The notes beneath the pieces were generated by a model. The model searched no databases and had not been told where the DNA came from. It was given only the letters and a program-made list of their open reading frames with translations. From an uncultured Sphingomonadaceae bacterium (GTDB taxonomy: Bacteria; Pseudomonadota; Alphaproteobacteria; Sphingomonadales; Sphingomonadaceae): a stretch of 64,000 nt of DNA. The DNA lies in assembly GCA_947503245.1 (NCBI GenBank), contig CANNCV010000001.1, forward strand, positions 681,501-745,500, in the 5' to 3' direction. How positions within the stretch are numbered: position 1 is the first letter of the stretch; every line of letters begins with the position of its first letter. The position numbers and the translations under genes were made by a program. Shown here piece after piece: positions 37,322 to 46,354 of this stretch.

Positions 37322-37897
37322 ATGGCCGGGACCGCGTATAAATTCTGCAAAACGCCAATGATAGTTTTCGCGATTATGCTGGGTGTCAGCCCTGTATCTG
37401 TAAGCGCGGAAACGAAGCCTTTGACTGTCTTGGATGACTTTATACAATTTGCGGACCCTGAAACCTGCGCATTTGCCGGTGATATGCGGATCATGCTCGA
37501 CAATCTTTGGACGTATGACGAACAGGGTGATGGCCGACCTGCATTTGACAAATTGGTGGTGCCAGATGATCTGGCAGCAGGCTTTTACGAGCCTGTCATC
37601 GTTGGTGACGAAGCCGGTGTGAGTGCCAGCATATCCGTCAATGGCCAATGGCTTGGCCTTAATGTTTACGAAATCAGATCCTTTGCACCCGCTGGTGGAG
37701 ACCCGCCATCTGTGGATATAGCTTTCACAGAAGATGTCCGCATTGTCAGGCAACGGCTTGCAACGATTGGCATTCATGTCAATGAGAACGGCCATTATAT
37801 CGCTGACCCTGAAAATGGCGTTTACGCCTATCATACATATGTCCTGAGGGTTCATGAGAACCCTGAACTCACGCAATATAGTTGTTTGACTTTATGA
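37322..37897 (+). CDS. Hypothetical secreted protein
   Basis: A 191-residue protein I do not recognise. A hydrophobic N-terminus (about residues 12-28) ends SVSAE, fitting a signal peptide. The mature part has only two cysteines, at 49 and 188, near the two ends, which could form a disulfide. The middle is rich in beta-like stretches (VGVSASISVNGQWLGLNVYE-like region). It starts four bases after the ABC ATPase and its stop overlaps the nadB start, so it belongs to the same transcript. Confidence 0.65.
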   Translation: MAGTAYKFCKTPMIVFAIMLGVSPVSVSAETKPLTVLDDFIQFADPETCAFAGDMRIMLDNLWTYDEQGDGRPAFDKLVVPDDLAAGFYEPVIVGDEAGVSASISVNGQWLGLNVYEIRSFAPAGGDPPSVDIAFTEDVRIVRQRLATIGIHVNENGHYIADPENGVYAYHTYVLRVHENPELTQYSCLTL

Positions 37898-39486
37898 CGT
37901 ACGACGTCTTGATCATTGGGTCCGGTGCGGCCGGACTGTCTGCTGCTATTACCTTGGCGAGCGAACGCAAAGTGCTGGTCTTGGCCAAAGGCGCTATTTC
38001 TGACGGCTCGACCGCATGGGCGCAGGGCGGCATTGCGGCGGTGTTGGAACCGGGCGATACATTTGACAGCCATATTGAAGATACCATGGTGGCGGGTGCT
38101 GGCCTAAACCGGCGAGAGACAGTGGAATTTGTCGTTGAAAATGCGCCGCAGTCGATTGACCGGCTGATAAAATATGGCGTGCCGTTTAACCGCGAGGACG
38201 ATGATGATTTGCACCTGACACGGGAAGGTGGGCACAGTCATCGCCGTATCGTGCATGTTGATGATGCAACTGGCTGGGCGGTGCAGGAAGCGCTGGAACG
38301 CGCTGCCAATGCTAACCCTAATATCACCATGGTGCCCGATATGGTGGCGGTTGATCTGATATTGGATCGCCATTTGCAGCAGCCAACGGGCGAACAGCGG
38401 GTCTGGGGCTGTTATGCATTAAACCGCCAGACAGGGCGGGTTGAAGCGATCACTGCGCCAGCAACCATTTTGGCGACCGGCGGTGCGGGGCGGACATATT
38501 TGTTCTCAACATCACCGCGCGGCGCAACGGGTGATGGCATTGCCATGGCGTGGCGCGCAGGCGCGCGCGTCTCCAATATGGAGATGATGCAGTTTCATCC
38601 GACATGCCTCTATAATCTGGAGGTGAAAAACTTTCTGATTACAGAGGCAGTGCGCGGTGAGGGCGGTCATTTGCTGATTCCCGCCAAAGAAAAGGGCCAG
38701 CCTGGTTATCGTTTCATGGGCGATTTTGATGACCGTATGGAGCTGGCACCGCGCGATGTTGTCGCGCGCGCCATTGACCATGAAATTAAGCGGCTGGGTC
38801 TGGACTATGTCCATCTTGATATTAGCCATAAGCCGCCAGAATTTGTGAAGGGCCATTTCCCGACAATTTATGAAAAGCTGATGGGGCTGGGCATTGATAT
38901 CACTCGGGAGCCAATACCTGTGGTACCCGCCCAGCATTACACCTGTGGCGGCGTATTGATCGACCTAAAAGGCCGTACGGACCTGCCCGGTCTTTATGCA
39001 GCCGGTGAAGTGAGCGAGTCCGGCCTTCATGGTGCTAACCGATTGGCTTCGAATAGCCTGTTGGAGTGCTTTGTGTTTGGTGATGCCGCCGCCAATGACA
39101 TTTTGGAAAACTGGAACGATATGTCTGCTCCCCCAAAGGTGCAGCCTTGGGACGAAAGCCGCGTTACCGATTCTGATGAAGAAGTTGTGGTGCAGCATAA
39201 TTGGCGCGAGATTCGCCGTTTCATGTGGGATTATGTTGGCATTGTCCGTACGACCAAAAGGCTGGAACGCGCGAATAACCGCGTCAAATTGCTGGCCGGT
39301 GAAGTTGAAGATTATTACGGCAATTTCCGGGTTACGGCTGATTTGATTGAACTGCGCAATTTGGTTGAAGTCGCTGGGTTGATTGTGCGCTCTGCATTGG
39401 ACCGTAAGGAAAGCAGAGGCCTGCACTTTACGTCAGACTATCCCGATCTGTTAGATGTTGCTCAGGACACTTTGCTCAAGCCCTAA
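37894..39486 (+). CDS. nadB: L-aspartate oxidase
   Basis: A 530-residue flavoenzyme that oxidises L-aspartate to iminoaspartate, the first step of de novo NAD synthesis. The FAD motif is GSGAAGLSAA. The succinate dehydrogenase/aspartate oxidase signature is seen in HSHRRIVHVDDATGWAV and ATGGAGRTYLFSTSPRGATGDG, and the C-terminal motif is GLHGANRLASNSLLE. The ATG at 37894 overlaps the upstream stop (ATGA). The partners nadA (59449) and nadC (62271) are also in this window but in separate transcripts. Confidence 0.95.
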   Translation: MTYDVLIIGSGAAGLSAAITLASERKVLVLAKGAISDGSTAWAQGGIAAVLEPGDTFDSHIEDTMVAGAGLNRRETVEFVVENAPQSIDRLIKYGVPFNREDDDDLHLTREGGHSHRRIVHVDDATGWAVQEALERAANANPNITMVPDMVAVDLILDRHLQQPTGEQRVWGCYALNRQTGRVEAITAPATILATGGAGRTYLFSTSPRGATGDGIAMAWRAGARVSNMEMMQFHPTCLYNLEVKNFLITEAVRGEGGHLLIPAKEKGQPGYRFMGDFDDRMELAPRDVVARAIDHEIKRLGLDYVHLDISHKPPEFVKGHFPTIYEKLMGLGIDITREPIPVVPAQHYTCGGVLIDLKGRTDLPGLYAAGEVSESGLHGANRLASNSLLECFVFGDAAANDILENWNDMSAPPKVQPWDESRVTDSDEEVVVQHNWREIRRFMWDYVGIVRTTKRLERANNRVKLLAGEVEDYYGNFRVTADLIELRNLVEVAGLIVRSALDRKESRGLHFTSDYPDLLDVAQDTLLKP

Positions 39487-39626
39487 ATAGCAATAGATGA
39501 TGGAATTGCTGCGCTCTGGCATAATCCAACCATTCATGGTTAGCCATTTGTTAACCGTATTTCCCTATAAGCAAGATGTACCGTCAGACGGTGCGCTTTC
39601 CTCCCTTTCAGGTTCTATGCCTGCCC

Positions 39627-39660
39627 TTGGGGGTACTCCGCGGAGTGCCCCCAAATTTTC
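39627..39660 (+). terminator. Intrinsic terminator after nadB
   Basis: Arms TTGGGGGTACTCC and GGAGTGCCCCCAA are complementary over 13 positions (one G-U) and are followed by ATTTTC. The structure lies 140 bases after the nadB stop and about 80 bases before queC. It should end the ABC ATPase-nadB transcript. Confidence 0.7.
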
Positions 39661-39740
39661 TCCTATCAAAATCACACGCTGCGCTGCACCTTGTTTAGCC
39701 TATGCTTGCACCGTCTTCATGCCTTGTTTAGGGCGTTGGC

Positions 39741-40457
39741 ATGAGCGAATCCGAAGACATAAAACCGCACAAAGATGTGCCCGCTGTCGTGCTGCTATCT
39801 GGCGGACTTGATTCGATGGTCTGTGCGGCTTTGGCCAAGGAGCAGGGTTTTCGCGTTTTTGCCCTGACCATTGATTATAACCAACGCCACCGGGTTGAGA
39901 TTGCGGCTGCACAAAATATCGCTGCGCATCTTGGCCTTGAAAAGCATATTATATTGCCGCTTGATTTGCGCCAATTTGGCGGTTCCGCGCTTACCGCAGA
40001 TATTTCCGTCCCCAAGACCGGCGTGGGAGATGATATTCCCGTCACCTATGTGCCTGCGCGCAATCTGGTTTTTCTGTCGCTCACACTCGCATGGGCAGAG
40101 GCAGTGAATGCCCAGAATATTTTTATCGGCGTCAATGCATTGGATTATTCCGGCTATCCGGACTGTCGGCCCGAATTTATTGCCAAATTTGGTGAACTTG
40201 CCGAACTGGCCACCAAGGCAGGCGATCAAGATATGGGTGAGGCAAGTCACTTCACCATCAATACGCCGCTGCAATATATGACCAAAGCGCAGATTGCCGC
40301 TGAGGCAAAGCGCTTGGGGCTTGATCCTGCGATGAGCTGGTCCTGTTATGACCCCACGGAAGATGGCATGGCCTGCGGATTGTGCGACTCATGCCGCTTG
40401 CGCAAACAGGGTTTTGCTGATGCAGGCGTTGAGGACACTACACCCTATAAAGTATAA
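39741..40457 (+). CDS. queC: 7-cyano-7-deazaguanine synthase
   Basis: A 238-residue PP-loop ATPase that turns 7-carboxy-7-deazaguanine into preQ0 in queuosine synthesis. The PP-loop is LLSGGLDS at residues 18-25. The C-terminal zinc site is CYDPTEDGMACGLCDSCRLR. The other queuosine genes (queD, queE, queF) are not adjacent. A preQ1 riboswitch was looked for upstream and not recognised. The gene converges on a lipoprotein gene. Confidence 0.95.
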   Translation: MSESEDIKPHKDVPAVVLLSGGLDSMVCAALAKEQGFRVFALTIDYNQRHRVEIAAAQNIAAHLGLEKHIILPLDLRQFGGSALTADISVPKTGVGDDIPVTYVPARNLVFLSLTLAWAEAVNAQNIFIGVNALDYSGYPDCRPEFIAKFGELAELATKAGDQDMGEASHFTINTPLQYMTKAQIAAEAKRLGLDPAMSWSCYDPTEDGMACGLCDSCRLRKQGFADAGVEDTTPYKV

Positions 40458-40469
40458 ATTGCTCTTGGT

Positions 40470-40829
40470 TTAAACGCCAGTGTCTGCAGTATCATCGCCA
40501 CTATCAGCCGCAGGTGCACTATTACGGGGGCGGATGGTTGTTGCGCCGGCGTCACTATCGCTTTCAGCATTTGGTGCAGCATCGCCTTCAGTGGCGGGAG
40601 CAGCTGTTGCGTCATCTGCATCGCTTTGGGTGGGCGCTGGATTGTCACCACTGTCAAATTCATCAACCGTAATCATGGCATCAGAAGCACTGCCTTCCAG
40701 CACATCAATATCACCCAAGACGGTCTCGCTGACTTCTCCTTCAGGCGCTGCACCGTCACCGCATGCAGACAGTGCCAATATGGCAAGAGCAGCAGGGAGA
40801 ATTTTGCATTTAGCGGCGATATCTATCAT
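40470..40829 (-). CDS. Hypothetical acidic lipoprotein
   Basis: A 119-residue small lipoprotein. The signal ends with lipobox ALSAC near residue 23. The mature part is low-complexity and acidic, rich in alanine, aspartate, serine and threonine, with no clear fold. It was probably selected as a disordered, surface-anchored tail, but I cannot name a function. The start at 40829 is chosen because the signal peptide begins there; the frame is open upstream. It converges with queC. Confidence 0.6.
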   Translation of the reverse strand: MIDIAAKCKILPAALAILALSACGDGAAPEGEVSETVLGDIDVLEGSASDAMITVDEFDSGDNPAPTQSDADDATAAPATEGDAAPNAESDSDAGATTIRPRNSAPAADSGDDTADTGV

Positions 40830-40864
40830 AGTTCCGGCCCATATATGGAAATGGTCATAAGCGC

Positions 40865-41569
40865 TTATTGCTGAAGTGTTCGCAAAAATCCATCGCAACG
40901 TTCGCGTAAGGCTGCATCAAATTGCTGCATTGAAATATCCAAACCCAAATCGGCCATGCTGGTCACTGGATATTCCGCTATTCCGCATGGCACAATGCCG
41001 CCAAAATGGCTAAGGTCTGGGTCAATATTCACAGCAAACCCATGCATTGTCACCCATTTGCGTACCCGGATGCCGATGGCGCCGATTTTTGCTTCTTCGC
41101 CTTTTCGATTGCGGGTCCATATGCCAACGCGTCCCTCCGCACGCCAAGCGGTGATACCCAAGTCACCTAATGTGTCGATCAGCCATGCCTCAAGACTATG
41201 GACAAAATGCCGTACATCGCGACCCCTCTTGTTGAGGTTGAGCATAAGATAGCCAACACGCTGGCCTGGCCCGTGATAGGTATAGCGCCCGCCGCGGCCT
41301 GTTTCATAAACCGGGAAATGCGAAGTCAATAATTCTGCTGGGTCGGCACTGGTGCCCGCAGTATATAATGCAGGGTGCTCCAACAGCCAGATCAGTTCTT
41401 CGGCACGTCCTTGCTGAACTGCCTGATTACGCTCCTCCATAACAGAAAAAGCATCAGGATAGGCAGTGTGGCCTGTACTTGTTTTCCACACTGGCGCCGC
41501 AATGCAATCATCGACTATATTTTGCGTATTTCCGCGGCTGTCATAAATCATCTGGTCATTATTTCCCAT
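40865..41569 (-). CDS. lipB: Octanoyltransferase LipB
   Basis: A protein of about 234 residues that moves octanoate from acyl carrier protein to lipoyl domains. Family motifs are [36 protein letters not shown] with the catalytic lysine, and the catalytic cysteine in [14 protein letters not shown]. Starts at 41551, 41569 and 41593 are possible; the N-terminus before the conserved part is not informative. It is divergent from the membrane-protein gene at 41640. A lipA gene is not in the window. Confidence 0.9.
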   Translation of the reverse strand: MGNNDQMIYDSRGNTQNIVDDCIAAPVWKTSTGHTAYPDAFSVMEERNQAVQQGRAEELIWLLEHPALYTAGTSADPAELLTSHFPVYETGRGGRYTYHGPGQRVGYLMLNLNKRGRDVRHFVHSLEAWLIDTLGDLGITAWRAEGRVGIWTRNRKGEEAKIGAIGIRVRKWVTMHGFAVNIDPDLSHFGGIVPCGIAEYPVTSMADLGLDISMQQFDAALRERCDGFLRTLQQ

Positions 41570-41639
41570 TTTTGCAATATAGGCGCGAGGCATAGAAAAC
41601 AAAATCGATAATCTGTCATCGGTGGCAAAGGGGGCTATT

Positions 41640-42389
41640 ATGGGACGTAAGCTGGATCTTAGCAGTGCATTTGAACGTGCGCGTGAATTGTTCATGGATA
41701 ATTTGCAGCTGTTATTGGCTGTTGCTGGCGTGTTTTTTGTTATCCCGCAATTGATTGTTGGTTTTATGACCGCAAATGCACAACAGCTGGATACCCTACT
41801 TGAGGGTGCAACAAAAATAGAAGACTTTGTTGAAGCCTTTTTGGTGATTTACCAACAATATTCCTTATGGTTCATACTGCTGGGTATTGTTACGTTTGTT
41901 GGTACATTGACCATATTGGTCATTCTGCTGGACAAAACGCGCCCGACCGTGGGGCAGGCGATTGGGATCGCTTTCTCTTTATTGTTATTCTATTTTCTAC
42001 TGAGCATATTAACAGGCCTGGCCACGTTTATAGGGTTTATGCTGTTGATCCTTCCAGGTTTTTATTTTGCGATAAAATTCTGCCTTGCGCCGCCGATCAT
42101 GGTCGCGGAAAAAGTGACCAACCCTATTGAGGCCATGAAAGCGTCTTGGAACCTGACCAAGGGCAATTCTATCATGATCTTCGTCTATCTCTTAATTATT
42201 GGTATTGTGCTATTCGTCGTCAGCCTTTTGGTTGAGGGCATTGCTGGCCTTCTTGGAGAGACAATAGGCCTAGTGGTTAGTTCACTATTTGGCGGCGTGG
42301 TTACGGCCTTCAATACAGCCATTACAGTGGGACTGTACCAAGAGTTGCGCGGGCCAATGACAGAGGATTTAACAGACACTTTTGGCTAA
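41640..42389 (+). CDS. Multi-pass membrane protein (GPDPase-membrane-domain-like)
   Basis: A 249-residue inner-membrane protein with about five to six helices. The central segment [29 protein letters not shown] resembles the glycerophosphoryl diester phosphodiesterase membrane domain found in many uncharacterised membrane proteins. The ATG at 41640 is preferred: AAGGGGG lies just upstream. The paralogue at 42463 shares the A-E-x3-NP-x2-A-x3-SW-x2-TKG pattern and a similar D-x-FG end. Function unknown. Confidence 0.7.
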   Translation: MGRKLDLSSAFERARELFMDNLQLLLAVAGVFFVIPQLIVGFMTANAQQLDTLLEGATKIEDFVEAFLVIYQQYSLWFILLGIVTFVGTLTILVILLDKTRPTVGQAIGIAFSLLLFYFLLSILTGLATFIGFMLLILPGFYFAIKFCLAPPIMVAEKVTNPIEAMKASWNLTKGNSIMIFVYLLIIGIVLFVVSLLVEGIAGLLGETIGLVVSSLFGGVVTAFNTAITVGLYQELRGPMTEDLTDTFG

Positions 42390-42462
42390 ACAGGGGACTC
42401 TATGCAACTGGATGACCTTAGCCAAGCATGAGTATTGATTGATAAACAGACAAGGGGGAAAT

Positions 42463-43338
42463 ATGTCTGATTTTCGTATAAGCACGGCCTTTCGTGCAAC
42501 CATGGATCAACTGCGGGAAAGCGGATTGGCCAGTATCTTTTTGGCACTGGTTTCTGCTCTTGTGCTCGTCGCGCTGATTGTCATTATGTCTTTTGCTCTG
42601 TTCAGTGGCATTGATATGTTCGATGCCATTGAAACTGGGGTGGCCGGACCAGTAGGATTTGTTGCTGCGTTTATTTTCCTGATGTTCTTCGGGCTTGCCT
42701 ATTGCGCGGCAGCCATGGCTATTTTCCGCCATTGCGTTGACGGGTTTCGTGCCGATTTTGTGACCAGTCTGACCTATGGGTGGAAGGCGGCTTTCCCTGT
42801 AGTCGGTATGATGATTTTAATCTATCTGGTGTTAGCCATAATATTTGGTTTTGCGGTTTTTGCCATCATAGCAGCGATGGGCGGATTTGCTGATAATTTT
42901 GACATATTGTCTGACTTAGAGAATGTGTCTGTTGGTCTCATTGTTTTGGCTGTCATTGTATATTTTGCATTTTTCATCGTGCTGGGTCTCTTCATTCCTG
43001 CACGTTTTGGCCTTGCAGGGCCTGCCATGGCGGCAGAGCGCAGGTTAAATCCCTTTTGGGCTTTGGGCCGTTCTTGGTCTATGACCAAAGGCAGCACTTT
43101 GAAGTTAATGGCATATCTTTTGCTGATATCGCTGGCTTGGTTCGTGATCTATCTCTTTGTCGCCATTATAGCTGGGATCCTAAGTGCGGTGGGTTTCGCT
43201 TATGCGGAACAGACGATTATCTACCCCTTCACCCTAGCCTATATGATATTATACAATATGATCATATCAGGCATTTATGTTCAGCTGGCTGGCGGTGCTT
43301 TGGTGAATGAAGAACAGATAGATGATGTTTTTGGCTAA
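42463..43338 (+). CDS. Multi-pass membrane protein, paralogue of the upstream gene
   Basis: A 291-residue membrane protein with about six helices. It shares with the upstream protein the pattern GPAMAAERRLNPFWALGRSWSMTKGS and a C-terminus ending DDVFG. A strong AAGGGGG site lies before the ATG at 42463. The gap between the two genes is 73 bases, so they are probably one operon born from a duplication. Function is unknown. Confidence 0.7.
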   Translation: MSDFRISTAFRATMDQLRESGLASIFLALVSALVLVALIVIMSFALFSGIDMFDAIETGVAGPVGFVAAFIFLMFFGLAYCAAAMAIFRHCVDGFRADFVTSLTYGWKAAFPVVGMMILIYLVLAIIFGFAVFAIIAAMGGFADNFDILSDLENVSVGLIVLAVIVYFAFFIVLGLFIPARFGLAGPAMAAERRLNPFWALGRSWSMTKGSTLKLMAYLLLISLAWFVIYLFVAIIAGILSAVGFAYAEQTIIYPFTLAYMILYNMIISGIYVQLAGGALVNEEQIDDVFG

Positions 43339-43393
43339 AAGTCAGATTGGCATTAAGGGCTGGTCTTGCCATCATATTTGAGATTACACATAT

Positions 43394-44038
43394 TTACGGC
43401 TGGAAGATCGGTATCTGCGGTGCACTGTCCATCGGCAGATGCCCTGTCAGGCGTGGATCAGGGTAAATCTCAATCTCTTGTGCAAAAGGGGTAAAACCCT
43501 GTTTGCGATAAAAGGATAATGCGGCCGGATGGTCCAATGTACAGGTCTTCAACCATATACGTTCGATTGGTGGCAAGTCTTTTTGGCCAGCCCATGCCAG
43601 CATAAGACATTGTGCCATCAGCCATTTGCCCAAGCCTTTGCCATTTAGCGATGGCACGAGACCGAGATAGACAATCTCGCACATGCCCTTTTGGCAAAAG
43701 TCCAGCTCCAACATGCCGGCAATCTCTCTTTTGCGGTCTTCAATGATATAAAGAGGCATGGCCGGATTGGCCAAAAGCGTGGCAAGCGATTCCTCGGACT
43801 GGCAAAGCCGACCAAACCATAGCCATGGCGCACCGATCAGACGGAAAAGATTTTGATATTCGGTGACAGACAGATTTGCGGCTTTGCGTATGGTCAATAT
43901 GGTGTCCGGCAGTGCTGCCCGTTTCGGGCGCCGGGTCATTTCCAAATGGGTTATGACAGATGTGATATGGCCCGGTGGGACAGGGGTTCTGCTATCCACC
44001 GGATTAGGAACGCCGATAGTGTCTGATGTCATTCCCAA
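43394..44038 (-). CDS. GNAT-family N-acetyltransferase
   Basis: A 214-residue protein. The acetyl-CoA-binding region is YLGLVPSLNGKGLGKWLMAQCLMLAW, a variant of the Q/R-x-x-G-x-G/A motif. The C-terminal fold LDHPAALSFYRKQGFTPFAQE is typical of GNAT enzymes. The first 45 residues are probably disordered. Its start overlaps the hemF stop by ten bases, so it is likely co-transcribed with hemF. Acceptor unknown. Confidence 0.85.
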   Translation of the reverse strand: MGMTSDTIGVPNPVDSRTPVPPGHITSVITHLEMTRRPKRAALPDTILTIRKAANLSVTEYQNLFRLIGAPWLWFGRLCQSEESLATLLANPAMPLYIIEDRKREIAGMLELDFCQKGMCEIVYLGLVPSLNGKGLGKWLMAQCLMLAWAGQKDLPPIERIWLKTCTLDHPAALSFYRKQGFTPFAQEIEIYPDPRLTGHLPMDSAPQIPIFQP

Positions 44039-44883
44039 ACCGCTAAGGGAGGCAGGCTCATAAGAATAGCGTCGACATTGCCACCTGTTTTCAGGCCAAA
44101 TGTCGTGCCGCGATCATAGACCAGATTAAATTCGGCATAGCGGCCACGATAAATGAGCTGTTGGCGCTTATCCTCTTCGTTGAAATCTTCATTCATCCGG
44201 CGGCGCACCAATTGCGGAAAGATATCAAGAAACGCTTTGCCGACATCCTGAGTAAAGGCGAAATTGCGTTCAAAAGCGGCCTCTGTATCGCATTCCAGAT
44301 GATCGTAGAAAATACCGCCAACCCCGCGATGCACTTTGCGATGCGGTATATAGAAATAGTCATCAGCCCATTTTTTATATTTGGTATAATATTCCGGATC
44401 ATGCGCATCACAGGCCGTCTTCATTCGCGCATGAAATTCCGCAGTGTCCTCATCACGCGGCAAAGGCGGATTAAGGTCAGCGCCGCCGCCAAACCATGCC
44501 TTTTGCGTGATCAGGAAGCGGGTATTCATGTGCACCGCAGGCGCATGCGGGTTAGCCATATGCGCAACCAGAGAAATACCCGTGGCAAAAAAACGCGGGT
44601 CTTCTGCCGCTCCATTTATTTGCTTGGCAAATTCCTCGCTAAAACGGCCTTCAACCGTGGAAACATTAACGCCTGCTTTTTCAAAAACCTTACCTTTAAT
44701 AAGGCCTTGTACGCCGCCGCCGCCAGGGCTGCCATCTTCTTCGGTCCGGTCCCATGGCGTATATTGAAAGCTGGCATCGCTTCCCGCTTCTGTCTCTATG
44801 GTTTCAAAAGCAGTACAAATCTGGTCACGCAGGCTTTCAAACCAGTTGCGGGCCAGTTGTTTCTGCTCATTCCATTGCGACAT
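44029..44883 (-). CDS. hemF: Oxygen-dependent coproporphyrinogen III oxidase
   Basis: A 284-residue heme-synthesis enzyme that decarboxylates coproporphyrinogen III using oxygen. Family stretches seen are HAPAVHMNTRF, WFGGGADLNPPLP, YFYIPHRKVHRGVGGIFYDH and EFNLVYDRGTTFGLKTGG. The start at 44883 is preferred, with AAAGAG upstream, over an in-frame start 14 codons earlier. A possible FNR-type site at 44979-44992 lies upstream. A GNAT gene overlaps its 3' end. Confidence 0.95.
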   Translation of the reverse strand: MSQWNEQKQLARNWFESLRDQICTAFETIETEAGSDASFQYTPWDRTEEDGSPGGGGVQGLIKGKVFEKAGVNVSTVEGRFSEEFAKQINGAAEDPRFFATGISLVAHMANPHAPAVHMNTRFLITQKAWFGGGADLNPPLPRDEDTAEFHARMKTACDAHDPEYYTKYKKWADDYFYIPHRKVHRGVGGIFYDHLECDTEAAFERNFAFTQDVGKAFLDIFPQLVRRRMNEDFNEEDKRQQLIYRGRYAEFNLVYDRGTTFGLKTGGNVDAILMSLPPLAVWE

Positions 44884-44978
44884 AATATCTCTTTCATATT
44901 CAGCAGGGCAATTGTGTGTCGCCAACAGTTTAGACGATCAGTTGCAACCCTGTTTAGTCAGCGTCGAAACCTATGTCT

Positions 44979-44992
44979 TTGATCAATGTCAA
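44979..44992 (-). promoter_or_regulatory. FNR-box-like sequence upstream of hemF
   Basis: Read on the minus strand the site is TTGAC-ATTG-ATCAA. It matches the FNR/Anr/FnrL consensus TTGAT-N4-ATCAA at nine of ten informative bases. It lies about 100 bases before the hemF start. Regulation of heme synthesis by oxygen through such sites is well known, so the location makes sense. Binding is inference. Confidence 0.5.
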
Positions 44993-45088
44993 TTAACGTT
45001 GCCACGCTTAGACGTCAATCACGCTCGACAAACAATCGGCTGCTTAACATGAAGCCTATATGTGTCATGGTTATAATTTAATGCAGCG

Positions 45089-45538
45089 CTATGTGGCTGT
45101 TTGACGCAATGCTTCGCCCATGGCTATTGCTGCTGCTATTGCGACATTGAGTGATCGTGGCCCTGTTGTCATCGGGATGGTCACAGCCTCATATACTTGA
45201 TTCGTCACATGTTCTGGCACGCCGGCGCTTTCTGACCCCATTAACAATATGTCATTATCAGAAAATGCGAAATCATAGAGCGATGTTTTGGCTTTGCTGC
45301 TGAGCAGGATGACCCGCGAATCTGTTGCCTGATCCGACAGAAATGTTTCCCAATCGGGGTGACGAGATATTTGTGCATGCTGGTCATAATCCATGACCGC
45401 GCGTTTCAATTGCCGGTCTCCCAAAGGAAATCCGCAAGGCTCTATAATGTCCGTTGCGACACCAAAGCAGGCGCACATACGGATCATCGTACCAGTATTT
45501 CCAGCAATATCAGGTTGATAGAGGGCAAGGCGCACCAT
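45089..45538 (-). CDS. trmL: tRNA (cytidine(34)-2'-O)-methyltransferase
   Basis: A 149-residue SPOUT-class methyltransferase that modifies the wobble base of tRNA-Leu. Motifs are LYQPDIAGNTGTMIRMCACFG, the knot segment LMGSESAGVPE and IPMTTGPRSLNVAIAAAI. The start at 45538 gives the normal short family form and has AAAGGA just upstream, although the frame is open for 52 more codons. It reads away from the petABC operon. Confidence 0.93.
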   Translation of the reverse strand: MVRLALYQPDIAGNTGTMIRMCACFGVATDIIEPCGFPLGDRQLKRAVMDYDQHAQISRHPDWETFLSDQATDSRVILLSSKAKTSLYDFAFSDNDILLMGSESAGVPEHVTNQVYEAVTIPMTTGPRSLNVAIAAAIAMGEALRQTAT

Positions 45539-45755
45539 TTTTTCCTTTACAGGGAACTTTATATCATTCTCTACATTCATAGGGCTATGGACAATTGTTG
45601 CAAAGCCTGTTGGCAATTGATCTGTTTTCGGTTTATCAGGCGCGCGTTTATATGAATACGCTGTGCACAAAATGCGAATGACATTGTCTGTCAAAGCATT
45701 ATAGGGGCAGGCACGAAGTTGTGAAGCAACGAACAGGATTATACTGGGTACGTTT

Positions 45756-46343
45756 ATGACTGATCAGATTGTTAAAGATAATGGTGATGTCGCATCAGGT
45801 GACAACACTGAAAATACCGAAGATGGTGTGCGTCGCCGCGATTTTATCCATATTGCCGCTTTAAGCGTTGCAGGTGTTGGCGCGGCAGCAACGGTTTATC
45901 CGCTGGTGTCGCAAATGGCTCCATCTGCTGATGTTCTGGCCTTGGCATCTGTTGAAATTGATGTTTCTGCCATCACACCTGGTCAAGCGATCAAAACAAC
46001 ATGGCGTAAGCGTCCTGTTTTTATCCGTAATCTGACAGCGAACGAAATTGCCGAAGCGAAAAAAGACGATACGCAAGAAATGCGTGACCCGCAAACGCTG
46101 GCAGACCGTACTGTGGACGGTAAGGAAAACTGGCTGGTTACCCTTGGCGTGTGTACGCATTTGGGCTGTATTCCGCTTGGCGCAGCTGCCGGTGAAGTTA
46201 AGGGTGAGTTTGACGGCTATTTCTGTCCTTGCCACGGTTCGCACTATGATGTGGCAGGCCGTATCCGTAAGGGTCCAGCACCATCCAATCTGGAAGTTCC
46301 CGAGTTTTCATTCCTGTCTGACACAGTCATCAAAATCGGTTGA
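45756..46343 (+). CDS. petA: Ubiquinol-cytochrome c reductase Rieske iron-sulfur subunit
   Basis: A 195-residue Rieske protein of the bc1 complex. The Tat-type signal is RRRDFIHIAALSVAG. The 2Fe-2S ligands are in CTHLGC and CPCHGSHYD, about 20 residues apart. It takes electrons from ubiquinol and passes them to cytochrome c1. It is the first gene of petABC, with 11 bases to petB. No clear Shine-Dalgarno is seen before the ATG. Confidence 0.96.
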   Translation: MTDQIVKDNGDVASGDNTENTEDGVRRRDFIHIAALSVAGVGAAATVYPLVSQMAPSADVLALASVEIDVSAITPGQAIKTTWRKRPVFIRNLTANEIAEAKKDDTQEMRDPQTLADRTVDGKENWLVTLGVCTHLGCIPLGAAAGEVKGEFDGYFCPCHGSHYDVAGRIRKGPAPSNLEVPEFSFLSDTVIKIG

Positions 46344-46354
46344 GGTAAGAGAAA

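Noticed and set aside
39487-39740. preQ1 riboswitch before queC
   Set aside because: The region holds a strong GC-rich hairpin that fits a nadB terminator; I could not find the preQ1 aptamer pattern.
45719-45745. Promoter TTGTGA / TATACT directly before petA
   Set aside because: The spacer is only 15 bases and the start would fall almost on the petA ATG; too weak to call.
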